11,176 bases of DNA from Bacillota bacterium (GTDB lineage: Bacteria; Bacillota; Sulfobacillia; RBS10-35), in NCBI GenBank assembly GCA_029960865.1, contig JASBVX010000024.1, forward strand, positions 1 to 11,176, in the 5' to 3' direction. A model generated the notes under the pieces. That model saw only the letters and a program-made list of their open reading frames with translations, made no database searches and was not told the DNA's origin. Both the position numbers and the translations under genes were made by a program. Every line of letters begins with the position of its first letter. Position 1 is the stretch's first letter. This document shows positions 6,366-11,176 of the stretch, piece by piece.

Positions 6366-6728
6366 ATGGCCACCGATACACGCCGTGAAGCAAGAAAGCG
6401 CCGTCATTTCCGCGTGCGGCGCAAAGTTTACGGGACGCCGGAAAGACCGCGCCTCAGCGTCTTCCGTTCGGGCAAGCACATTTACGCCCAGGTGGTGGAC
6501 GATACCGCCGGCCATACCCTGGTGGCGGCCTCCTCCCTGGATCCTGCCCTGCGGGGTCAGGTCAAGGGATCGACCCAGGAAGGCGCCGAGGCGGTGGGGA
6601 AGATCCTGGCCCAAAGGGCCCTGGAAAAAGGCATCGCCAAAGTGGTGTTCGATCGCGGCGGCTACCGCTACCACGGCCGGATCAAGGCTTTGGCCGACGG
6701 AGCGAGGGCCGGCGGGCTGGAGTTCTAG
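6366..6728 (+). CDS. rplR: 50S ribosomal protein L18 (uL18)
   Basis: L18 (120 aa) binds 5S rRNA and helps attach it to the 50S subunit together with L5. The basic N-terminus TRREARKRRHFRVRRKVYG is followed by PERPRLSVFRSGKHIYAQV, both typical. The C-terminal FDRGGYRYHGRIKALADGAR is the family signature. ATG 6366 has a GGGGGG run at 6355-6360, five bases upstream. Length and composition are as expected for the bacterial protein. Confidence 0.98.
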   Translation: MATDTRREARKRRHFRVRRKVYGTPERPRLSVFRSGKHIYAQVVDDTAGHTLVAASSLDPALRGQVKGSTQEGAEAVGKILAQRALEKGIAKVVFDRGGYRYHGRIKALADGARAGGLEF

Positions 6729-6742
6729 AAAGGGGGGTGAGG

Positions 6743-7255
6743 ATGGACGAGTTGGAGCGTATCGATGCCGACAGCCTTGGTGAACTGGAAAACCGGGTGG
6801 TGGCCATCAACCGGGTGGCCAAAGTCGTTCAGGGTGGTCGCCGCTTCGGCTTTACGGCCTTGGTGGTGGTAGGCGACAAGGATGGCCATGTGGGAGCGGG
6901 CCTGGGCAAAGCCCGGGAGATCCCCGACGCCATCCGCAAGGGCGAGGCAGCCGCTCGCAAGAACATGATCGCCGTCCGCCGCAACGGCACCACCATTCCC
7001 CATCCGGTGGAGGTGCGGTTCGGCGCCTCGCGGGTTATCCTGCGGCCTGCCGCTCCCGGCACCGGGGTGATTGCCGGCGGCCCAGTGCGGGCCGTGGTGG
7101 AGCTGGCGGGGATCCAAGACGTTTTGACCAAGGCCCTGGGATCCCGCAATGCCATCAATGTGGTGTGGGCCACCCTGGAAGCGTTGAAGCAGCTGCGCAG
7201 CCCTGAAGATGTGGCGAAACTGCGGGATATTCCCCTGGATCGCCTCTTGGGTTAA
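6743..7255 (+). CDS. rpsE: 30S ribosomal protein S5 (uS5)
   Basis: S5 (170 aa) lies at the mRNA entry with S3 and S4 and affects decoding fidelity; its loop around GGRRF is where spectinomycin-resistance changes occur. The double-stranded-RNA-binding-like domain starts NRVVAINRVAKVVQGGRRFG (about 17-36), followed by ALVVVGDKDGHVGAGLGKA. The C-terminal domain has GVIAGGPVRAVVELAGIQDV and KALGSRNAINVV. I choose ATG 6743; an in-frame GTG at 6737 lies inside the AAAGGGGGGTGA ribosome binding site and is unlikely. The next gene is rplO after only 15 bases, so the rpmD normally found here is missing. Confidence 0.97.
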   Translation: MDELERIDADSLGELENRVVAINRVAKVVQGGRRFGFTALVVVGDKDGHVGAGLGKAREIPDAIRKGEAAARKNMIAVRRNGTTIPHPVEVRFGASRVILRPAAPGTGVIAGGPVRAVVELAGIQDVLTKALGSRNAINVVWATLEALKQLRSPEDVAKLRDIPLDRLLG

Positions 7256-7270
7256 AAGGAGGAACAAACC

Positions 7271-7714
7271 ATGGTGACGGGACTGCACGATCTGGGACAG
7301 CCGGCTCCCCGGCGCCGCCGCCGCAGGGTGGGGCGTGGGCCCGGCTCCGGCCGCGGGAAGACCTCCGGGCGGGGCCAGAAGGGCCAAGGAGCCCGCTCGG
7401 GCGGCACCAAAGGGTCCGCCTTTGAAGGAGGCCAGTCGCCTTTCGTCAGCCGGGTGCCCATCCGCGGGTTCAACAACAAGCGTTTCGCCAGCGAATACGC
7501 TATCGTGAACGTGGGGGACCTGGCCCGGGTGGAAGGGGATACCATCACCCCTGAAGCCCTCATGGAGGCGGGTCTGGTCAAAAAGATGAAGGACGGCATC
7601 AAGATCCTGGGGGATGGAGAGCTGGAGCGGGCTCTTCTGGTGAAGGCCCACCGCTTTTCCAAGGAGGCCCAGCGCAAGATCGAAGCTGCCGGCGGACGAA
7701 TTGAGGTCATATAG
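7271..7714 (+). CDS. rplO: 50S ribosomal protein L15 (uL15), variant core motif
   Basis: L15 (147 aa) is a late-binding, deeply embedded 23S rRNA protein. A run of six arginines (14-19) leads to GRGPGSGRGKTSGRGQKGQ (21-39), the flexible glycine-rich family signature. The C-terminal KILGDGELERALLVKAHRFS and EAAGGRIEVI fit the family. At residues 51-67 it reads FEGGQSPFVSRVPIRGF where most bacteria have FEGGQMPLYRRLPKRGF or close to it. AAGGAGG at 7256-7262 supports ATG 7271. It directly follows rpsE. Its TAG stop abuts the secY ATG with no gap, in the same reading frame. Confidence 0.97.
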   Translation: MVTGLHDLGQPAPRRRRRRVGRGPGSGRGKTSGRGQKGQGARSGGTKGSAFEGGQSPFVSRVPIRGFNNKRFASEYAIVNVGDLARVEGDTITPEALMEAGLVKKMKDGIKILGDGELERALLVKAHRFSKEAQRKIEAAGGRIEVI

Positions 7715-8995
7715 ATGGCCACGGCGTTAGTCAGTTCTTTGAGGCACGCCTGGAGGGTGGAGGATCTGCGGAACCGGATCCTCTTCACCCTGGGCATGAT
7801 CTTCGTTTACCGGGTGGGGGTCCATATTCCCATCCCCGGGCTGGATCCCCGGGTGATCGAAAGCCTCATGCAGCAGGGGTCCATCTTCGGGCTTCTGGAC
7901 ATCTTTTCCGGGGGTGCCCTGCGCTACTTCAGCGTCTTCGCCATGGGCATCATCCCCTACATCAACGCTTCCATCATCATGCAGCTCCTGCAGGTGGTGA
8001 TCCCCAAGATCGAGCAGTGGGCCAAGGAAGGGGAAGAGGGGCGCAAAAAGATCACCCAATGGACCCGCTACGGGACGGTGCTCCTGGCCTTCATCCAGGC
8101 GGCCGGCCTGACCTTCTTCATCGTCCGCAGTCGGCCTGATGCCCTCCTTTTCCACAACGTCTTGGGCTACCTGACGGTGGTCATCATCTTGACGGCCGGT
8201 ACCACCTTCTTGATGTGGCTGGGGGAGCAGATGACGGAAAAGGGGATCGGCAACGGGATCAGCATCCTGATTTTCGCGGGGATCGTCTCCCGGCTCCCTT
8301 CTGGCTTTGTGACCATGATCCAATACCTCAAGGGCGGCGTGGTGCACTACTTCAATGTCATCATTCTGGCCCTCGTGGGTTTGGCCATCATCGTGGGGGT
8401 CATCGTTATCCAGCAAGGCCAGCGCCGCATCCCGGTCCAGTATGCCAAGCGCATGGTGGGCCGGCGCATGTACGGAGGCCGTTCCACCCACATCCCCATC
8501 CGGGTCAACACGGCGGGGGTGATTCCTGTCATCTTCGCGTCCAGCCTGCTGGCGTTGCCCCAGACGATCGCCCAGTTCTTCAGCCATCCCTGGATCCAGG
8601 CGGTCAACAACTTTTTCCGCTATGGCGGGTTCTGGCACGAGTCCATCTTCTTCCTTCTGATCGTGGCCTTCACCTTCTTCTATACCGCCATCGTCTTTAA
8701 CCCGGCCGATGTGGCGGAGAACATCCGCAAGTACGGGGGATTCATTCCGGGCATCCGGCCTGGACGGCCGACCAAGGAGTATCTGGAACGGGTTCTCATC
8801 CGCCTGACGGTGGTGGGAGGCCTCTTCCTGGCCACCGTCTCGGTCCTGCCTCCCATCGTGAGCGCCATCAGCGGGGTGCCCAACATCTACTTCGGCGGCA
8901 CCGCCCTCCTGATCGTGGTGGGTGTGGCGTTGGAAACCATGATGCAGATCGAATCCCAGTTGGTCATGCGCCAGTACCAGGGATTCCTGCGTTAG
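7715..8995 (+). CDS. secY: Protein translocase channel subunit SecY
   Basis: SecY (426 aa) is the membrane pore of the SecYEG translocon that exports or inserts proteins. The sequence has the expected ten hydrophobic segments, the first around residues 21-40 ending VGVHIPIPGLDP. Next come the plug region GLLDIFSGGALRYFSVFAMG and IIPYINASIIMQLL. The cytoplasmic loop QQGQRRIPVQYAKRMVGRR (233-251) precedes segment seven. The fifth cytoplasmic loop has NPADVAENIRKYGGFIPGIR, with Arg348 matching the arginine needed for SecA-driven translocation in E. coli. The ribosome binding site, GAGGT at 7703-7707, lies within the last codons of rplO. The gene is intact and in its usual place at the end of spc. 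Confidence 0.99.
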   Translation: MATALVSSLRHAWRVEDLRNRILFTLGMIFVYRVGVHIPIPGLDPRVIESLMQQGSIFGLLDIFSGGALRYFSVFAMGIIPYINASIIMQLLQVVIPKIEQWAKEGEEGRKKITQWTRYGTVLLAFIQAAGLTFFIVRSRPDALLFHNVLGYLTVVIILTAGTTFLMWLGEQMTEKGIGNGISILIFAGIVSRLPSGFVTMIQYLKGGVVHYFNVIILALVGLAIIVGVIVIQQGQRRIPVQYAKRMVGRRMYGGRSTHIPIRVNTAGVIPVIFASSLLALPQTIAQFFSHPWIQAVNNFFRYGGFWHESIFFLLIVAFTFFYTAIVFNPADVAENIRKYGGFIPGIRPGRPTKEYLERVLIRLTVVGGLFLATVSVLPPIVSAISGVPNIYFGGTALLIVVGVALETMMQIESQLVMRQYQGFLR

Positions 8996-9013
8996 GGAAG
9001 AAGGGGAGACGGG

Positions 9014-9676
9014 TTGCAGATCATCCTGTTGGGCAAACCGGGGGCAGGAAAAGGTACGCAGGCGGAGCGCTTGGCCCAAGAAGCGCAGGTGGCCCATATC
9101 GCCACGGGCGACATGTTCCGGGCGGCGGTGCGGGATGGGACGGAGCTGGGAAAGCTGGCTCAATCCTACATGGAACGAGGAGCCCTGGTCCCTGACGACG
9201 TCACCATCGGCCTGATGCGCGAGCGGCTGGCGCAGGAGGATGCCGGGAAAGGGTTCGTGCTGGATGGGTTTCCCCGCAATGAACCCCAGGCTCAGGCCTT
9301 GCAAGGGCTTCTGCAGGAGCTGGGACGGCCCATCCAGGCGGCGGTGGAGCTGGAGGTCCCCGATGAAGAGATCTTGCGCCGCATCACGGGGCGCCGGGTG
9401 TGCCCCCAGTGCGGCGCCACCTACCACGTGGAATTCCAGCCCCCAAAGGTGCCGGGCATTTGCGACCGCTGCGGCCACGAACTGACCCAGCGGGAGGACG
9501 AGAAGGAAGAAACCGTCCGGAAGCGGCTGGAGGTCTATCGTCAGCATGCTACCGAGCTGGCCCGCTTTTACGAAGCGCGGGGAGTCTATCACCGTTTGTC
9601 GGGGTTGGGAAGCGAAGAGGAGGTTTTGGTGAGGATCCGCCACCTTCTCCAAACCCTGGGAGTTTGGGCCCAGTGA
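9014..9676 (+). CDS. adk: Adenylate kinase, zinc-LID type
   Basis: Adenylate kinase interconverts ATP and AMP with two ADP in the cytosol. The 220-aa product begins MQIILLGKPGAGKGTQAERL, with the P-loop at residues 7-15. The AMP-binding part contains ATGDMFRAAV and GFPRN (85-89). The long LID domain carries Cys130, Cys133, Cys150 and Cys153, the structural zinc site common in Gram-positive and thermophilic enzymes. QREDEKEETVRKRL holds the LID and catalytic arginines, with Glu where the second Asp of QRxDD is usual. The start is TTG 9014, with AAGGGGAG at 9001-9008 five bases upstream; this gives the exact family N-terminus. The stop overlaps the map start by four bases. Confidence 0.98.
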   Translation: MQIILLGKPGAGKGTQAERLAQEAQVAHIATGDMFRAAVRDGTELGKLAQSYMERGALVPDDVTIGLMRERLAQEDAGKGFVLDGFPRNEPQAQALQGLLQELGRPIQAAVELEVPDEEILRRITGRRVCPQCGATYHVEFQPPKVPGICDRCGHELTQREDEKEETVRKRLEVYRQHATELARFYEARGVYHRLSGLGSEEEVLVRIRHLLQTLGVWAQ

Positions 9677-10443
9677 TCATCTTGAAATCGACGGAAGAAA
9701 TCGCTATCATGCGAGAGGCCGGGCGGATCGCAGCCGGGGCGTTGCATGTGGCCTCTGCCCTCATCCGGCCAGGGGTTACCACCCGCGACATCGACGAAGC
9801 AGTCGAGGCCTATATTGTAAAAGAGGGCGGGCGGCCGGCCTTCAAGGGGTACCGGGGTTTCCCGGCTTCAGTATGCGCTTCCCTCAACGACGAAGTGGTT
9901 CACGGCCTTCCTTCGGCCCGGCGCAGGCTCCGGGCCGGTGACATCGTCAGCATCGACGTGGGGGCCGTGTTCGAAGGTTTTGTGGGGGATACGGCCTGGA
10001 CCTTTCCGGTCGGGGAGATGGGGGTCGAAGCTGAAAAACTTCTCCGCACCACTTACCGGGCTCTCCACGCCGGCATCGCCAGGGCCGTTCCCGGAAAGCG
10101 CCTCAGCGACATCGGGGCGGCGGTCCAGGAGGTGCTGGAGGAAGCAGGCCTGGGAGTGGTGCGGGAATACACGGGGCACGGGATTGGTCGGAACATGCAC
10201 GAAGAGCCCATGGTGCCCAATTACGGCCCTCCCGGTATGGGACCCCTTCTGGAGGTGGGCCTGGTGCTGGCCATCGAGCCCATGGCCACCACCGGCGACT
10301 GGGCTACCCGACTAGGGAAGGACGGCTGGACCGTCAGCACCCGGGATCATTCCCTGGCGGCTCACTTCGAGCATACGGTAGCCATCCTGGAACACGGTCC
10401 TGAGATCTTGACATGGCCCGAGGTGGGGATGGCGTGGACATAG
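9673..10443 (+). CDS. map: Methionine aminopeptidase, type I
   Basis: Map removes the initiator methionine from nascent proteins at the ribosome exit. GTG 9673 is chosen: it overlaps the adk TGA as GTGA and gives 256 aa beginning MIILKSTEEIAIMREAGRIA, the standard N-terminus. The frame is open further upstream within adk, but that part is not Map-like. All five metal ligands are visible: Asp95 (SIDVG), Asp106 (GDTAW), His169 (GHGIG), Glu202 (AIEPM) and Glu233 (HFEHT). The substrate-site histidines His77 and His176 are also present. There is no N-terminal zinc-finger extension. A modest GGGAG at 9658-9662 precedes it, so coupling to adk is likely. Confidence 0.98.
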   Translation: MIILKSTEEIAIMREAGRIAAGALHVASALIRPGVTTRDIDEAVEAYIVKEGGRPAFKGYRGFPASVCASLNDEVVHGLPSARRRLRAGDIVSIDVGAVFEGFVGDTAWTFPVGEMGVEAEKLLRTTYRALHAGIARAVPGKRLSDIGAAVQEVLEEAGLGVVREYTGHGIGRNMHEEPMVPNYGPPGMGPLLEVGLVLAIEPMATTGDWATRLGKDGWTVSTRDHSLAAHFEHTVAILEHGPEILTWPEVGMAWT

Positions 10444-10727
10444 AACCGGGCAGTATCGTCCGCTCCAAGCAAGGGCGGGATGCAGGTACCCATTACATCG
10501 CTGTGGCTCGACTGGATGAGCGGCATCTCCTTTTGGCCGACGGGCGGACGCGGCCGGTACGAAAACCGAAGAAGAAAAACATCCGCCATGTGGAACTGGT
10601 GGCCCCGCCCCCCGGTCCTCTGAAGACCTGGATGGAGGCGGGACGGCGTCCCAGCGACGGCAAGATTCAAGAGATGTTGCAACCTTTTGTGGCGGGGGAG
10701 GTGAAGGCAGATGGCGCGCAAGGATAA
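10434..10727 (+). CDS. KOW-domain RNA-binding protein of the map-infA interval (L14e-like)
   Basis: This small protein matches, by position and sequence, the KOW-domain family found between map and infA in many Bacillota (B. subtilis YbzG). Its role is not established; RNA or ribosome binding is inferred from the KOW fold. I choose GTG 10434 (97 aa) because GAGGTG at 10420-10425 is eight bases upstream; ATG 10413 would add seven residues but lacks such a site. The KOW part is residues 5-50 (GSIVRSKQGRDAGTHY, then LLLADGRTRPVRKPKKKNIRHVEL). The tail after residue 55 is proline-rich then polar and is poorly recognisable. It overlaps map by 10 nt and infA by 17 nt, so it is probably co-translated with them. 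Confidence 0.9.
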   Translation: MDIEPGSIVRSKQGRDAGTHYIAVARLDERHLLLADGRTRPVRKPKKKNIRHVELVAPPPGPLKTWMEAGRRPSDGKIQEMLQPFVAGEVKADGAQG

Positions 10728-10938
10728 AGACGTAATCGAGGTGCAGGGGACGGTGGTGGAACCTCTTCCCAACGGCGTGTTTCGCGTCGAGCTGGACAAC
10801 GGCCACACGGTCCTGGCCCACGTATCTGGCAAGATTCGCATGAATTTTATCCGTATTTTGTCGGGCGACCGCGTTACGGTAGAATTATCGCCGTATGACT
10901 TGACCCGCGGCCGCATCACTTACCGCTTTCGGAATTGA
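10711..10938 (+). CDS. infA: Translation initiation factor IF-1
   Basis: IF-1 (75 aa) is an OB-fold protein that blocks the 30S A site during initiation and supports IF-2 and IF-3. The sequence is nearly textbook: DVIEVQGTVVEPLPNGVFRV, then LDNGHTVLAHVSGKIRMNFI and GDRVTVELSPYDLTRGRITY. ATG 10711 follows GGAGGTGA at 10697-10704, six bases upstream and inside the KOW gene. The second half of the gene (about 10835-10905) uses AT-rich codons such as ATT, TTA, GTA and TTG that are rarer in its neighbours, though the protein there is fully conserved. Confidence 0.99.
   Translation: MARKDKDVIEVQGTVVEPLPNGVFRVELDNGHTVLAHVSGKIRMNFIRILSGDRVTVELSPYDLTRGRITYRFRN
10858..10885 (+). promoter_or_regulatory. 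Weak sigma-70/sigma-A-like promoter candidate inside infA
   Basis: TTGTCG at 10858-10863 and TAGAAT at 10880-10885, with a 16-bp spacer, resemble -35 and -10 elements (four and five of six consensus bases). They lie in the most AT-rich patch of the window, upstream of rpmJ and the alpha-operon genes. A promoter here could add expression of L36, S13 and what follows. The bases also encode highly conserved IF-1 residues, so the match may be coincidental. Confidence 0.18.
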
Positions 10939-10961
10939 AAGGCGCAAAGGAGGCAGAGGCA

Positions 10962-11075
10962 GTGAAGGTACGGAGCTCCGTCAAGAAGATTTGCGAAAAG
11001 TGCCGCGTCATCAAGCGGCACGGTAAGGTCATGGTCATCTGCGAAAATCCCAAGCACAAACAGGTGCAGGGATAA
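10962..11075 (+). CDS. rpmJ: 50S ribosomal protein L36 (bL36), zinc-binding form
   Basis: L36 is the smallest 50S protein and stabilises 23S rRNA helices near the factor-binding side. The 37-aa product begins MKVRSSVKKICEKCRVIKRH and ends with CENPKHKQVQG; this is the complete normal length. The zinc ligands Cys11, Cys14, Cys27 and His32 are all present, so it is the C+ form. The start is GTG 10962 with AAAGGAGG at 10946-10953, eight bases upstream. It sits between infA and rpsM as in most Bacillota. Confidence 0.98.
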   Translation: MKVRSSVKKICEKCRVIKRHGKVMVICENPKHKQVQG

Positions 11076-11087
11076 GGGGGTCAAATC

Positions 11088-11176
11088 GTGGCGCGCATTG
11101 CAGGAGTGGATCTGCCCCGAGACAAGAGGATCGAAGCGGCCCTTTCCTATATTTACGGGATCGGCTGGACTACCTA
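11088..11176 (+). CDS. rpsM: 30S ribosomal protein S13 (uS13), 3' end cut by window
   Basis: Only the first 29 codons of S13 are present; the usual protein is about 120 aa. S13 lies in the 30S head, contacts P-site tRNA and forms bridges to the 50S central protuberance. The visible part, ARIAGVDLPRDKRIEAAL then SYIYGIGWTT, matches the conserved S13 N-terminus. The start is GTG 11088, preceded by AAGGGGGTC at 11074-11082, which overlaps the rpmJ stop. S11, S4, RpoA and L17 would be expected next, but that is inference from operon order. Confidence 0.97.
   Translation, partial: MARIAGVDLPRDKRIEAALSYIYGIGWTT

Noticed and set aside
6725..7651. A 308-codon minus-strand open frame opposite rpsE and rplO
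   Set aside because: Same reason: composition of a shadow frame and no domain, while the opposite strand encodes complete S5 and L15. It also does not hide a relocated L30.
7727..9652. A 641-codon open frame on the minus strand opposite secY and adk
   Set aside because: The translation is low-complexity, rich in His, Asp, Gly and Gln, and matches no family I know. It is a mirror of GC-biased codon use in two well-supported plus-strand genes, and spans their junction.
9400..9672. An upstream-extended start for map inside adk
   Set aside because: The extra residues resemble no Map domain, lack a zinc-finger extension pattern, and GTG 9673 gives the family N-terminus with a four-base overlap.
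10408..10436. A perfect TTGACA -35 hexamer at the end of map
   Set aside because: At 16-18 bases downstream the sequence is GCGTGG-like with no -10 resemblance, and the bases are needed by map and the KOW gene's ribosome binding site.
10900..10926. TTGACC followed by TACCGC as a second promoter before rpmJ
   Set aside because: The spacing is 15 bp and the -10 match is poor; the region encodes conserved IF-1 residues.
1..11176. Terminators, tRNAs, CRISPR repeats, insertion sequences or a novel multi-gene system
   Set aside because: No GC stem followed by a T run, no clustered direct repeats, no transposase, and no gene outside the conserved operon were seen on either strand.

Overview
This window is one continuous plus-strand stretch of the bacterial S10-spc-alpha ribosomal protein super-operon. 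It starts inside rplD (L4) and stops inside rpsM (S13), and there is no minus-strand gene I can support. The order is rplD', rplW, rplB, rpsS, rplV, rpsC, rplP, rpmC, rpsQ, rplN, rplX, rplE, rpsZ (S14), rpsH, rplF, rplR, rpsE, rplO, secY, adk, map, a KOW-domain gene, infA, rpmJ, rpsM'.

The organism is most likely a high-GC, probably thermophilic Bacillota (Firmicutes) relative from a deep lineage. The grounds are strong AGGAGG-type ribosome binding sites before almost every gene, frequent GTG and two TTG starts, the adk-map-KOW-infA-rpmJ-rpsM order, the short zinc-type S14, a zinc-type adenylate kinase and a zinc-ribbon L24. Assignment below phylum is inference. By eye the DNA is strongly GC-rich with G-rich coding strands.

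Layout: 1-4559 holds the S10 half and the start of spc (L4 to L24). 4560-4625 is the largest gap (66 nt); it lies between L24 and L5 and can fold. 4626-8995 holds L5 to SecY, with rpmD (L30) missing from its usual place between S5 and L15. 9014-11176 holds adk, map, a KOW protein, IF-1, L36 and the start of S13. No gap exceeds 66 nt. Many genes overlap by 1-17 nt, so translational coupling is likely. No Rho-independent terminator, tRNA, rRNA, mobile element or CRISPR array is visible.

The products belong together: 30S and 50S subunit proteins, the translocon that receives exported nascent chains (SecY), N-terminal methionine removal (Map), initiation (IF-1), and nucleotide supply (Adk). I see no new multi-gene system here. 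What deserves a second look is the ribosome itself. The L22 exit-tunnel hairpin has lost arginines, L16 and L15 depart from family consensus at usually invariant motifs, L24 has a basic N-terminal extension, L30 is absent from the operon, and infA contains an AT-rich patch with a promoter-like motif.
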